From NCBI GenBank assembly GCA_900763675.1, contig CAAFLE010000095.1, positions 1 through 64,000 of the forward strand: a stretch of 64,000 bases of DNA. The letters run 5' to 3'. The notes under the pieces are model-generated. The model saw only the letters and a program-made list of their open reading frames with translations. It was not told the origin of the DNA and did no database searches. This DNA is from an uncultured Oscillospiraceae bacterium (GTDB taxonomy: Bacteria > Bacillota > Clostridia > Oscillospirales > Oscillospiraceae). This document shows positions 32,751 through 41,548 of this stretch, piece after piece. The position numbers and the translations under genes were made by a program. The stretch's first letter is position 1. Each line of letters opens with the position of its first letter.

Positions 32751-35402
32751 ATGGCGCAATCGAAATCCGCGTCCGGAGCAAAAAAGAATACCGCAAAAAG
32801 GAAAAAACCGATTCGGCGCGAGGTCGGCTCAATCGTCTGTCTGGCGCTCGGACTTTTTACGCTGCTCGGTTATTTACCCTTTTCTGAAGATTATTGGCTA
32901 ATTGATTGGCTGTGCCATTATACATTCGGAGGGTTGTTTGGTTACGGTTTTTATGTCGTTCCATTTTGCTTTTTCTGGGCGGCAGCTATTCTCGCCTTTC
33001 ACCGTGGACGACCGGTTGTCGGGCGTCTTATCGCCATTGCGTTCATTCCGTTGCTCTTCGGCGCAGCGGTGCATCTACTCAAGTGCAAGGAAGATTATGG
33101 CTTCGACTGGCTTTCAATCCGCAGTTTGTACCAGGGCGGTGTGAATCTTGAGACTGGCGGCGTCGTTTCGGGATTGCTGTCCATCTTCCTTGAGCGGGCC
33201 GTGAGCGTATACGGCGCGCTGCCGGTGTTCATCATTGCGCTCTTCAGCGTTATCTGTGTTGCGGGAAAGGTCTCTCTCCGCGAGAGAGTCGAGGGTATGA
33301 AGAATCGCCCGCGTGCGGAGTATGAGCCGATGCCGGAGCCGGTCCCGGCTCCGGAAAAGCCGCGCACGCGGAAAAAAACTGCGGCGCAGCGTGAGACCAC
33401 CCGCGAGATTCCCGTTCCGGAGCTGTTTGAGGTTCCGGAAAGCACGGTCGCGCCGGAGCAGCCGCCGGAGGAGACGTCCGGCTCCGTATTTTCCCGCCGC
33501 CGGAAAAAGGCGACGATCGACATTCCGATGGAGGACGAGCCGCTGCCGGAGGAGCCGATCCCTGATATGCCGCAGGGCATCATCTATCAGGGGCAGCCGG
33601 ACATGGCGGCGGTGGCGGACTGCATCCGCCGCGGCGAGGAAAAGCGGGCGAAGAACCGTCCGCTCGTCGAGGAGGATCCCTTTATCGAAGACGCGGCGCC
33701 CGTCGGGGAGCTTTCCATGGACGACGGCTCCGCGGAGATCGGCATCGATACCGTCCGTGAGCCGGTGCCGTTTGTCAAGCCCGAAAAGCTCCGCCGCGAG
33801 GATGTGGACGCCGCTGCGGACGAGATCGCGCAGACGATCGAGGAAGCCGACGGTGCGCCGGAATACCGGTACCCGCCGGTGACGCTGCTCCGCGCCGGAG
33901 ACGGCGTTACGTCCGACGGCAGGGAAGAGGTGGCGCTCAACAAGGAACGGCTGGAAACGACGCTGCACAGCTTCGGCATCGGCGCGTCCGTTTCCGAGAT
34001 CACTCGGGGACCGACCGTCACGCGCTACGATCTTGAGCTGGAAGCCGGCGTAAAGCTCAATAAGCTCACGAACCTTGCCGGTGATCTGGCGCTTTCCCTC
34101 GGCGTTGTCAGCGTGCGCATTGCGCCCATCCCCGATAAGATTTCCACAGTCGGCGTCGAGGTGCCGAACAAGATCGTCAGCACGGTGTATCTGCGCGACA
34201 TCATCGACTCGCCCGCCTTCCAAAATGCCGCCTCGAAGCTCAGCTTTGCCATCGGTAAGGACATCGGCGGCAGCTGCATTGTCGGCAATATTGCCAAGCT
34301 CCCGCATATGCTCATCGCCGGTACGACCGGCAGCGGCAAGAGCGTGTGCATGAACAGTCTCATCCTCTCGCTGCTCTATAAGGCGACGCCGGACGAGGTG
34401 CGGCTTATTATGATCGACCCCAAAATGGTCGAGCTGGGCATTTATAACGGCATTCCGCACCTGTACATCCCGGTCGTGACCGACCCGAAAAAGGCGGCGG
34501 GTTCGCTGCAATGGGCGGTCGTTGAAATGATGAAGCGCTACCGTCTGTTCTCGGAGGTCGGCGTGCGCGATCTTAAGGGGTATAATAATTATAAGACAAA
34601 GATCGGCGAGCCGACGATGCCGAACGTCGTCATTGTTATTGACGAGCTGGCGGACCTTATGATGACCGCCGCCAAGGAGGTGGAGGAGAGCATCTGCCGC
34701 GTCGCTCAGATGGGTCGCGCCGCCGGTATGCACCTCATCATCGCCACGCAGCGCCCCTCGGCAGACGTTATCACCGGTCTTATGAAAGCGAACATCCCGA
34801 GCCGCATCGCCTTTGCGGTGTCCAGCTCGCTGGAATCTCGCATTATTCTCGATAACCCCGGCGCGGAAAAGCTCATCGGCATGGGCGATATGCTCTATGC
34901 GCCGCTCGGCTGCGGAAAGCCGCTGCGCGTGCAGGGCGCGTTCGTCTCCGACGAGGAACGCGAACAGGTCATTGACTTTATCAAGCAGGGAACGACGCCG
35001 GAGTACGACGACGAGATCCTGCGCCACATTGAAAAAGCCGCCGCCGGGAAGGACGCGCCCGAAGAGAAGAACGGAGACGGCGATTCCCCGGCGCTGGACG
35101 ACAATCCGTTCAGCGGCTGCGACGAGCTGCTGCCGCAGGCGGTGGACGTGATCCTCGACACAAAACAGGCTTCCGTATCCATGCTGCAGCGGCGGCTGAA
35201 GCTCGGCTATTCCCGTGCCGCCCGTCTGGTCGATCAGATGGAAGAGCTGGGAATTGTCGGACCGTTTGAAGGCTCAAAGCCCCGGCAGCTTCTCATCACC
35301 CGCGAACAGTGGCAGGAGATGAGTATGTCCGGTCGCACGCCGATGGAGCGGCTCATGGACGAGCAGAAGGACGATTTCTCCGCGGAGGACGTGCAGCTAT
35401 GA
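32751..35402 (+). CDS. ftsK: DNA translocase FtsK/SpoIIIE
   Basis: An 883-residue septal DNA pump that clears chromosomes from the division septum. About four hydrophobic helices fill residues 25-165, and a Pro/Glu-rich linker runs to about 370. The alpha-beta motor has Walker A AGTTGSGKSVCMNSL and an IDELADLMM Walker B. The gamma winged helix, beginning LPQAVDVILDTKQAS, would read orienting DNA sequences. The first part (about 32,870-33,130) has clearly AT-richer, atypical codons (TTA, CTA, ACA, CGA) unlike the rest of the gene. ATGA overlap links it to mrnC. Confidence 0.95.
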   Translation: MAQSKSASGAKKNTAKRKKPIRREVGSIVCLALGLFTLLGYLPFSEDYWLIDWLCHYTFGGLFGYGFYVVPFCFFWAAAILAFHRGRPVVGRLIAIAFIPLLFGAAVHLLKCKEDYGFDWLSIRSLYQGGVNLETGGVVSGLLSIFLERAVSVYGALPVFIIALFSVICVAGKVSLRERVEGMKNRPRAEYEPMPEPVPAPEKPRTRKKTAAQRETTREIPVPELFEVPESTVAPEQPPEETSGSVFSRRRKKATIDIPMEDEPLPEEPIPDMPQGIIYQGQPDMAAVADCIRRGEEKRAKNRPLVEEDPFIEDAAPVGELSMDDGSAEIGIDTVREPVPFVKPEKLRREDVDAAADEIAQTIEEADGAPEYRYPPVTLLRAGDGVTSDGREEVALNKERLETTLHSFGIGASVSEITRGPTVTRYDLELEAGVKLNKLTNLAGDLALSLGVVSVRIAPIPDKISTVGVEVPNKIVSTVYLRDIIDSPAFQNAASKLSFAIGKDIGGSCIVGNIAKLPHMLIAGTTGSGKSVCMNSLILSLLYKATPDEVRLIMIDPKMVELGIYNGIPHLYIPVVTDPKKAAGSLQWAVVEMMKRYRLFSEVGVRDLKGYNNYKTKIGEPTMPNVVIVIDELADLMMTAAKEVEESICRVAQMGRAAGMHLIIATQRPSADVITGLMKANIPSRIAFAVSSSLESRIILDNPGAEKLIGMGDMLYAPLGCGKPLRVQGAFVSDEEREQVIDFIKQGTTPEYDDEILRHIEKAAAGKDAPEEKNGDGDSPALDDNPFSGCDELLPQAVDVILDTKQASVSMLQRRLKLGYSRAARLVDQMEELGIVGPFEGSKPRQLLITREQWQEMSMSGRTPMERLMDEQKDDFSAEDVQL

Positions 35403-35824
35403 TCCTGTCCGACGGAGAAGCCCGCGCCATGAGCGCTCTGGCGCTCGCCCATATGGGCGACGCCGTTTATGAAATTCTTGCCCGGCGGGAGGTCTGCCGT
35501 TCCGGCAAGCTGACCGCCGGTGCGCTGCACCGCGAAACGATCCGCTATGTATCCGCCCCGGCGCAGGCACGCGCCGCGGAGATCATCCGCCCGGTGCTGA
35601 CGCCGGAGGAGAGCGCCGTTTACCGCCGCGGGCGCAACGCCCACAGCCATGCCGCGCCCCGCGCCGCGACCGAGGCGGAGTATCACGCCGCTTCCGGGCT
35701 GGAGGCGCTGTTCGGATGGCTGTATCTCCGCGGGCAGAACGACCGGATCGAAGAACTCTTTTCCCGGATTTTGGAGGAAACCAATGCCGCTGGACGCCAT
35801 ATTGCTGACGGCTCTGCGCCGTGA
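35399..35824 (+). CDS. mrnC: Mini-ribonuclease III
   Basis: A 141-residue RNase III-like nuclease without the double-stranded RNA-binding domain, which matures 23S rRNA in Firmicutes. ATG at 35399 overlaps the ftsK stop. The motif ALAHMGDAVYEILARREV supplies a catalytic acidic pair, and the second half has EAEYHAASGLEALFGWLYL, matching the second catalytic box. Length fits MrnC. Its 3' end overlaps rqcH by 41 bases, so the two are tightly coupled. Confidence 0.93.
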   Translation: MILSDGEARAMSALALAHMGDAVYEILARREVCRSGKLTAGALHRETIRYVSAPAQARAAEIIRPVLTPEESAVYRRGRNAHSHAAPRAATEAEYHAASGLEALFGWLYLRGQNDRIEELFSRILEETNAAGRHIADGSAP

Positions 35825-37505
35825 GCTGGAACAAACGCTTCTCGGAGCCAAAATCGACAGGATCAGTATGCCGGATAAGGACGTACTGATCCTGTCCGTG
35901 CATTCCCGCGAGCAGGGGAGCCGCCGCGTGCTGCTCTCCGTCCGTCCGGGGAGCGCCCGCATTTCGCTCACGGAGCAGACCATGGAAAACCCGCCGCAGC
36001 CGCCGATGTTCTGTATGCTGCTGCGAAAGTACCTTATCGGCGCACGGATCACCGCGCTTGAGCAGCCGCTCGGCGAGCGGCTGCTCCTGCTCCGGCTCGA
36101 TACCGTGGATGAGCTGAACTGCCGCGGAGAGAAAACGCTTGTGCTGGAGCTGATGGGCAAGGGGCTGAACCTCCTGCTCGTGGACGGCGACGGGCGCATT
36201 CTCGACTGCATCCGGCGCGTGGATTATGAAGATTCCAACCGCCGGGCGCTTCTGCCGGGACTTTTCTATTCGCTCCCGCCGCAGCAGGAGAAGCCGTCGT
36301 TTTTTCGCATGAGCCGGGAAGAGTGCGACGCGCTGCTCTCCCGCGCCGACCGGATGCAGCCGCCGGACAAGTGGCTGCTGGACACCTTCGGCGGACTCTC
36401 GCCGCTTTTGTGCCGCGAGCTGGCGCTCGGCGGCTGGGACGGGCTGCCCGCTGCGCTCGACGCGCTGCGCTCCCGGCTTGATACCGGAGATTTTACGCCG
36501 GTTATGCTCTCTCTGGACGGGATGCCGAAGGACTACACCTTCCAGCCCATCCGCCAGTACGGCGACCGCGCTGTTCTGACGGAATTTTCCTCGTTCAGCG
36601 AGCTGCTTGACACGTTTTACCGCGAGAAGGACCGGCAGGAAAATCTCCGCCGCCGCAGCGCCGATCTTACGCGCACGGCGAAAACGGCGCGGGACCGTCT
36701 CGTGCGCAAAATCGCCGCCCGCGAGCAGGAGCTTCTCGAAACGGAGAAGCGCGAGGAATACCGCCGCCGCGGCGATCTCATTACGGCAAACCTCTACCGA
36801 CTCCGGCGCGGAATGCCCTCGTTTGAAGCGCAGGATTTTTATGCGCCGGATTGCCCGACCGTCACGGTGCCGCTGGACGAGCGGAAAACGCCCCAGCAGA
36901 ACGCCGCGTACAATTATAAAATGTATACAAAGGCGAAAACCGCCAACCGTATGCTCACGGCGCTGATCGCCGAAGCACGGGAGGATGAAGCCTATCTTGA
37001 AAGCGTGCTTGACGAGCTGAGCCGCGCCGAATGCGAGCGCGATCTTTCCGACATCCGCCGCGAGCTGGTCGGCACTGGCTACATCCGCGAAAAGACACAG
37101 GGGAAGCGGAGCAAGCAGCCCGCAGCGAGAAAGCCGCTGCGCTTTGTTTCCGACAGCGGGACGGAAATTCTGGTGGGTCGCGGCAATGTACAGAACGACG
37201 AGCTGACGTTTCATATCGCTCGCCGCACGGATCTGTGGCTGCATGTGCAGAAGCTCCCCGGCAGCCATGTGATCGTATCGCAGGCGGCGGGAGCTGCGGA
37301 CGAGGAGACCGTCCGGCAGGCGGCGGCGCTCGCCGCGACGTACTCGCACGCCAAAACCGGCGGCAAGGTCGCCGTGGACTGCACACAGGTGCGCTTTGTC
37401 AAAAAGCCCTCCGGCGCAAAGCCGGGGCGGGTGATCTATACCGATTACCGGACGATCATTGCGTCCGCCGACGAGACGCTTGCCAACCGGCTGCACCAAG
37501 ATTAA
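35784..37505 (+). CDS. rqcH: Rqc2 homologue RqcH (NFACT family, ribosome quality control)
   Basis: A 573-residue protein that binds stalled 50S-peptidyl-tRNA complexes and directs alanine tailing of trapped chains. ATG at 35784 follows GGAGGAAA and gives the family start MPLDAILLTALRRELEQ; the upstream frame lies within mrnC. The N-terminal NFACT-N domain (DRISMPDKDVLILSV, then RPGSARISLT) is followed by a helix-hairpin and coiled-coil middle (about residues 280-430) and the C-terminal NFACT-R domain. The latter shows ILVGRGNVQNDELTFHIA, LWLHVQKLPGSHVIV and VDYTxV-like sheets. The product is often annotated as a fibronectin-binding protein, an older name. Confidence 0.95.
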   Translation: MPLDAILLTALRRELEQTLLGAKIDRISMPDKDVLILSVHSREQGSRRVLLSVRPGSARISLTEQTMENPPQPPMFCMLLRKYLIGARITALEQPLGERLLLLRLDTVDELNCRGEKTLVLELMGKGLNLLLVDGDGRILDCIRRVDYEDSNRRALLPGLFYSLPPQQEKPSFFRMSREECDALLSRADRMQPPDKWLLDTFGGLSPLLCRELALGGWDGLPAALDALRSRLDTGDFTPVMLSLDGMPKDYTFQPIRQYGDRAVLTEFSSFSELLDTFYREKDRQENLRRRSADLTRTAKTARDRLVRKIAAREQELLETEKREEYRRRGDLITANLYRLRRGMPSFEAQDFYAPDCPTVTVPLDERKTPQQNAAYNYKMYTKAKTANRMLTALIAEAREDEAYLESVLDELSRAECERDLSDIRRELVGTGYIREKTQGKRSKQPAARKPLRFVSDSGTEILVGRGNVQNDELTFHIARRTDLWLHVQKLPGSHVIVSQAAGAADEETVRQAAALAATYSHAKTGGKVAVDCTQVRFVKKPSGAKPGRVIYTDYRTIIASADETLANRLHQD

Positions 37506-37510
37506 AAGAC

Positions 37511-37547
37511 GGCGGCAGGGGAGACCCTGCCGCCGCGCATCTTTTTT
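37511..37547. terminator. Rho-independent terminator
   Basis: Perfect ten-base arms (37511-37520 and 37525-37534), GAGA loop, then a T-rich tail CTTTTTT at 37541-37547; lies between convergent genes. Confidence 0.9.
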
Positions 37548-38433
37548 ATCCGCGTTTTTCCAGAAGCTGCATTGCCTTGAGAAGAAGCTCCGCCGTTTCG
37601 CCGCGGGTGAGCGTCGCTTCGGCGTCCATGCCGAGCGGCAGAAGACCGCACGCGGCAAGCTCCTCGATGGCACGCGCCTCGGCGCTCTTTGCGGAAGCGG
37701 AGGAGAGCGGCGTGATGCGAAGCGCCGCGGAAAGTGTCTGCGCCGCAGCGCCGAGTGTTACGGGCGCGGCGGTATCAAAGCTCTCTGCGCCGAACACCGG
37801 CACGGGACAGCCCTCCGAGAGCGCGGCGTCGATATATGGCTGGATCCATCCGGGGATGTCCGAAACGGTCTCCTCGACGGATGCCGCCGTTTCGACCGGC
37901 TCGATGCCCGCCGTTTCCATGCAGAGCGTCAGAAACTCGCCGCAGGAAACGGTCTCCTCCGGCTCAAAGAGAAACTGTCCGCAGACGCACCGCCCGGTAA
38001 ACAGCCCTTTTTCCGCCAGCACACACGCGGCATACTCGCAGGAAAGCCCGGCAGTATCGGCGTAGCCGGACCCTTTGCCCGGCTTTCGGATCGTGATGAC
38101 GACCGTCGCCTCCTGCGAAACGTTGCCCGTCGGGTCGCTCGCGCAGTAACCGAAATAGTCGCGGCCGCGCTTTCCGTCGGCGGGCGTGTAGACGAACTCC
38201 CCGGTCTCCGCGAGCGTCAGCGCCCCTTTCTTCGGCTCGGTCGTAATGCGGAAATGCACTTCCTCACCCTCCGGATCGAACGCCTTGAGCCGACCGCCGA
38301 CGGAGACGCCGCGGTAAGTCGTCAGCTCCAGATTTTCCGCGATGGGCGCACCGTCTGCCGCGGCGGCGGTCAGCGAGCCGCCGAGCAGGAGCGTACAGAG
38401 CAGAAACAGCAGAATATTTCGTGTTTTTTTCAT
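37546..38433 (-). CDS. Secreted SLH-domain protein with cadherin-like repeat
   Basis: A 295-residue exported protein. Residues 1-26 are a signal peptide ending near AAAADG. Residues about 27-115 form one cadherin/Big-like beta domain (GVSVGGRLKAFDPEGEEV, GEFVYTPADGKRGRDYFGY). The remaining 180 residues carry roughly three weak S-layer-homology modules (CGEFLTLCMETAG, ALSEGCPVPVFG, TLTRGETAELLLKAMQLL) that would bind pyruvylated cell-wall polymer. It contains several cysteines, unusual for an S-layer protein. It is single-gene and convergent with rqcH; its surface role is unknown. Confidence 0.82.
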   Translation of the reverse strand: MKKTRNILLFLLCTLLLGGSLTAAAADGAPIAENLELTTYRGVSVGGRLKAFDPEGEEVHFRITTEPKKGALTLAETGEFVYTPADGKRGRDYFGYCASDPTGNVSQEATVVITIRKPGKGSGYADTAGLSCEYAACVLAEKGLFTGRCVCGQFLFEPEETVSCGEFLTLCMETAGIEPVETAASVEETVSDIPGWIQPYIDAALSEGCPVPVFGAESFDTAAPVTLGAAAQTLSAALRITPLSSASAKSAEARAIEELAACGLLPLGMDAEATLTRGETAELLLKAMQLLEKRG

Positions 38434-38511
38434 GGTTTTTCCTCCGTGATAGAAGTCGTTTCCTATTTTGCCGGATTTCGGTCGGAATATGTAAAGTCAA
38501 AGAAAAAATGC

Positions 38512-38540
38512 TTGCAAATCCGGACAGAATATGGTAATCT
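38512..38540 (+). promoter_or_regulatory. Promoter of rplS
   Basis: TTGCAA at 38512-38517, 17-base spacer ending TGG, and TAATCT at 38535-38540. Confidence 0.72.
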
Positions 38541-38546
38541 CTTATG

Positions 38547-38633
38547 GCGCGTGCCTTGGGCAGCGCATATCAAGGCGGTCCGCTGCCGCAGTGCTTACGC
38601 GGTAAGAACGTCTCATGTAAAGGAAGGATCATC
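38547..38633 (+). promoter_or_regulatory. Candidate L19 ribosomal-protein leader
   Basis: The 87-base untranslated leader of rplS contains complementary blocks (CTTGGGCAGC with GCTGCCGCAG, and GCGTG with a later CACGC-like TTACGC segment). Firmicutes rplS is known to carry an autoregulatory L19 leader at this position. I can support the location and pairing, not the full consensus. Confidence 0.45.
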
Positions 38634-38978
38634 ATGGATCTCATCAAAACTCTCACCGCGAACTACATGAAGCCGGAGCTTCCCGAGATGAACGTCGGCG
38701 ACACCGTGCGTGTCACCCTGCGCGTCAAGGAAGGCGCCCGCGAGCGTACCCAGGTGTTTGAAGGCACCATCATTGCCAGAAAGCATGGCGGCATCAACGA
38801 AACCATCACTGTCCGCCGCATTTCCTACGGCGTCGGCTGCGAGAAGGTTTTTCCCGTGCATTCTCCCAGCATCGTCTCCGTGGAGACCATCCGGCGCGGC
38901 AAAGTCCGTCGGGCGAAGCTGTACTACCTGCGCGACCGCGTGGGCAAGGCTGCCAAGGTCAAGGGTCTCGTCAACTGA
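38634..38978 (+). CDS. rplS: 50S ribosomal protein L19
   Basis: A 114-residue ribosomal protein at the interface between the large and small subunits. Start ATG at 38634 after AAGGAAGG. The core [31 protein letters not shown] region (here residues about 42-68) and the tail [17 protein letters not shown] are unmistakable. Length is normal. It has its own promoter and leader and is followed by a strong terminator, so it is transcribed separately from lepB downstream. Confidence 0.98.
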   Translation: MDLIKTLTANYMKPELPEMNVGDTVRVTLRVKEGARERTQVFEGTIIARKHGGINETITVRRISYGVGCEKVFPVHSPSIVSVETIRRGKVRRAKLYYLRDRVGKAAKVKGLVN

Positions 38979-38993
38979 AGTCCGACCGCATAG

Positions 38994-39026
38994 AAAAAGG
39001 ACGCCTCATCGGGGCGTCCTTTTTCC
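38994..39026. terminator. Rho-independent terminator after rplS
   Basis: AAAAAGGACGCC (38994-39005) pairs with GGCGTCCTTTTT (39013-39024), seven-base loop. Confidence 0.94.
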
Positions 39027-39029
39027 CTA

Positions 39030-39058
39030 TTGCTGACGTGGATAAAATGGTGTATGAT
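39030..39058 (+). promoter_or_regulatory. Promoter of the lepB-rbgA-rnhB-yraN operon
   Basis: TTGCTG at 39030-39035, 17-base spacer and TATGAT at 39053-39058, about 30 bases before lepB. Confidence 0.7.
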
Positions 39059-39089
39059 AGAATTATCATAGTATCGGAAGTGGCTTTTT

Positions 39090-39686
39090 ATGAACGAAAC
39101 TTGGCCCGAGATCAAAAAAAGAAAGCTCAAGGAACGCCGGGGCGAGACCTTTGACTGGATTCAGTCGCTCGTTGTGGCGCTTTTCGCGTGCGTGCTTATT
39201 TTCACGTTTCTGGTCCGTGTGATCGGTGTTGTCGGCACGTCCATGCTCAATACGCTCCATCCCGGCGACCGCATTCTCGTATCCAATCTCTTCTATACGC
39301 CGAAGCGCGGCGACGTGATCGTGCTGCGCAAGGAGAGCTTCAACAGCGAGCCGATCGTCAAGCGCGTGATCGCGACCGAGGGCGAAACGGTTACGATCGA
39401 CTTTGAAGGCGGCATCGTGTATGTGGACGGCGTCGCGCTCGACGAGCCGTATACGCTGGAACCGACGCACCGCCGCATCGACTTCGGCGACTCCGTCACC
39501 GTGCCGGAGGGATGTCTGTTCGTCATGGGCGACAACCGCAACGGTTCGACCGACAGCCGCGACGACCGTATCGGCTGCGTGGACGAGCGGCTGGTCATCG
39601 GGCGGGCGTTTTTCCTGCTCGTTCCGGGCGGCGACACGCAGCACGGCGAGAGCCGCGACTGGAGCCGCATAGGAGTGATCGACTGA
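39090..39686 (+). CDS. lepB: Signal peptidase I
   Basis: A 198-residue membrane-anchored protease that removes signal peptides from exported proteins. After a basic N-terminus, one membrane anchor spans about residues 25-46. The catalytic serine is in GTSMLNTL (near residue 51) and the catalytic lysine in IVKRVIATEGE (near residue 91). Box D, FVMGDNRNGSTDSRD, and the final GRAFFLLVPGG complete the family pattern. TGATG overlap with rbgA shows coupling in the classical rplS-lepB-ylqF-rnhB gene neighbourhood. Confidence 0.97.
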   Translation: MNETWPEIKKRKLKERRGETFDWIQSLVVALFACVLIFTFLVRVIGVVGTSMLNTLHPGDRILVSNLFYTPKRGDVIVLRKESFNSEPIVKRVIATEGETVTIDFEGGIVYVDGVALDEPYTLEPTHRRIDFGDSVTVPEGCLFVMGDNRNGSTDSRDDRIGCVDERLVIGRAFFLLVPGGDTQHGESRDWSRIGVID

Positions 39687-40540
39687 TGGGCGGAGAAACG
39701 ATCAACTGGTATCCCGGCCACATGAAAAAGGCGACGCGCATGATGGAGGACAGCCTCCGTCTCGTGGACGCCGTTGTGGAGCTTCGCGACGCCCGTATCC
39801 CAAACTCCAGCCGCAACCCCGACGTAGAACGCATCGTCGGCAGCAAGCCGCGGCTCATCGTTCTCAACCGCGCCGATCAGGCGGATGCCGCGGCGACCGC
39901 CGAGTGGAAAAAAGCGCTCTCCGGCGAGGGCGTGCTGGCGCTGGAGATGGACTGCAAAAGCGGACGGGGCGTAAACGCCTTTCCTGCGGCGGCGCGGTCG
40001 CTCCTCCGGGAGAAGATCGAACGTGCCGAGGCAAAGGGACAGGTGGGCAAGGCGCTGCGCTTCATGGTCCTTGGCGTGCCGAACGTCGGCAAATCGAGCT
40101 TTATCAATCGTCTTGCCGGACGCAAGGCGGCGGAAACGAGCGACCGCCCCGGCGTCACCCGCGGCAAGCAGTGGATCACGCTCAACGGCGGCATTCTTCT
40201 GCTGGACACCCCCGGCATTCTCTGGCCGAAATTTGAGTCGCCGGAGGTCGGGTATTCGCTCGCATGGACGGGCGCGATCAACGACAACATTCTTGATGTG
40301 GAGCTTGTCGCCTGCCGGCTGCTGGAGCGGCTGCGCGAGCTGTATCCCGGCGCGATCGAAACACGCTATAAATTCACGCCCGATCCGGAAGCGCCCGGCT
40401 ATGAGCTTCTCGAAGCCGCGGCGAGAAAGCGCGGCTTTCTTATCTCCGGCGGCGAAGTCAATACGGAGCGCATGGCGCACGTGCTGCTTGACGAATTCCG
40501 CGAGGGCAAGCTCGGACGCATGACGCTGGAAAGACCGTGA
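39686..40540 (+). CDS. rbgA: Ribosome biogenesis GTPase RbgA (YlqF)
   Basis: A 284-residue circularly permuted GTPase required for late 50S assembly. ATG at 39686 overlaps the lepB stop; the longer frame lies in lepB. It opens with INWYPGHMKKA, a strong RbgA mark. The permuted G motifs follow as G4 (LNRAD), G5 (around the SGRG segment), G1 (GVPNVGKSSF), G2 (TRGKQ) and G3 (DTPG). A C-terminal ANTAR-like RNA-binding region ends the protein. rnhB begins within or just past its stop. Confidence 0.96.
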   Translation: MGGETINWYPGHMKKATRMMEDSLRLVDAVVELRDARIPNSSRNPDVERIVGSKPRLIVLNRADQADAAATAEWKKALSGEGVLALEMDCKSGRGVNAFPAAARSLLREKIERAEAKGQVGKALRFMVLGVPNVGKSSFINRLAGRKAAETSDRPGVTRGKQWITLNGGILLLDTPGILWPKFESPEVGYSLAWTGAINDNILDVELVACRLLERLRELYPGAIETRYKFTPDPEAPGYELLEAAARKRGFLISGGEVNTERMAHVLLDEFREGKLGRMTLERP

Positions 40541-40542
40541 TC

Positions 40543-41151
40543 ATGGAAGAGACAATGCTGGATATGTACGAATACGAGCGCTCCCTCGCCGGGGACCGGA
40601 CGCCCTACTGCGGCGTGGACGAGGCGGGGCGCGGTCCGCTCGCCGGACCCGTATGCGCCGCGGCGGTCATTCTGCCGGAGGGACTGGCCATTCCGGGGCT
40701 GAACGACTCGAAAAAGCTCACGGCGAAAAAGCGCGACGCACTCTATGACATCATCTGCGATACTGCCGTGGCGTTCGGCATCGCCTTTGCCACGGTGGAC
40801 GAGATCGAAGCGCTGAACATCAAGGGCGCAACGTATCTCGCTATGGAACGCGCCATCGCGGACATGGACCCCGCGCCGGTCCTTGCGCTGGTGGACGGGA
40901 ACGATAAAAATACGCTCTCGATTCCGGCGGTCAAGGTCGTGAAGGGCGACAGTCTCTGCGCGTCCATTGCGGCGGCGTCGGTGCTTGCCAAGGTCACGCG
41001 AGACCGCTATATGGACGATCTGGACGCACTGTACCCGCAGTACGGCTTTGCCAAGCACAAGGGATACGGCACGGCGGCGCACTATGCGGCGCTGCGTGAA
41101 TACGGTCCTTCGCCGGTCCACCGCCCGACGTATCTGAGGAAAATGCATTGA
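40543..41151 (+). CDS. rnhB: Ribonuclease HII
   Basis: A 202-residue enzyme cutting RNA in RNA-DNA hybrids and single ribonucleotides in DNA. The start is uncertain among GTG 40537, ATG 40543 and ATG 40555; ATG 40543 has GGAAAG at a workable distance. The active-site GVDEAGRGPLAGPV gives the first Asp-Glu pair, VDGND the third acid and the KVTRDRYMDDLD helix the fourth. The ending KHKGYGTAAHYAALREYGPSPVHR is typical. It overlaps yraN by four bases. Confidence 0.96.
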   Translation: MEETMLDMYEYERSLAGDRTPYCGVDEAGRGPLAGPVCAAAVILPEGLAIPGLNDSKKLTAKKRDALYDIICDTAVAFGIAFATVDEIEALNIKGATYLAMERAIADMDPAPVLALVDGNDKNTLSIPAVKVVKGDSLCASIAAASVLAKVTRDRYMDDLDALYPQYGFAKHKGYGTAAHYAALREYGPSPVHRPTYLRKMH

Positions 41152-41519
41152 ACGGTACGCTGCTGCTCGGACGCTACGGTGAGGCGGCAGCGGCGGAATA
41201 CCTCCGCAAAAAGGGCTGCCGCATTCTCGGCATGAACTACCGCACCCGTCTCGGCGAAATCGACGTGATTGCCGCCGACCGGCGGTACGTGATGTTTGTC
41301 GAGGTCAAGCTGCGCAAAAGCGCCGCCTTTGCCGAGGCGCGGGAGTTTGTGACCGCCGCTAAGCGCCGGCGGCTCGCCGCGGCGGCGGAGGAGTGGCTGC
41401 AAACGAATCCGCAGACGCTTCAGCCGCGGTTTGACGTGATCGAAGTTTACGCGCCGGACGGGATCCATACGGAAAAGCCTGTTGTCCGCTGGTGGGAAAA
41501 CGCCTTTACGCTCGATTGA
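41148..41519 (+). CDS. yraN: YraN/UPF0102 family protein
   Basis: A 123-residue protein starting with TTG at 41148 inside the rnhB stop, after GAGGAAA. GRYGEAAAAEYLRKKGCRIL at the N-terminus, then LGEIDVIAADRRYVMFVEVKLR, shows the restriction-endonuclease-like fold (Asp, Glu-x-Lys) of UPF0102, a presumed nuclease whose role is unproven; it regularly follows rnhB. It ends the operon; no clear terminator follows. Confidence 0.93.
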   Translation: MNGTLLLGRYGEAAAAEYLRKKGCRILGMNYRTRLGEIDVIAADRRYVMFVEVKLRKSAAFAEAREFVTAAKRRRLAAAAEEWLQTNPQTLQPRFDVIEVYAPDGIHTEKPVVRWWENAFTLD

Positions 41520-41548
41520 ATATGTACGGGGCGAAGCCCCGCCCGCTT

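Noticed and set aside
38544..38633. Coding extension of rplS from ATG 38544
   Set aside because: The ribosome-binding site and the L19 N-terminus both point to ATG 38634; the upstream stretch looks like a structured leader.
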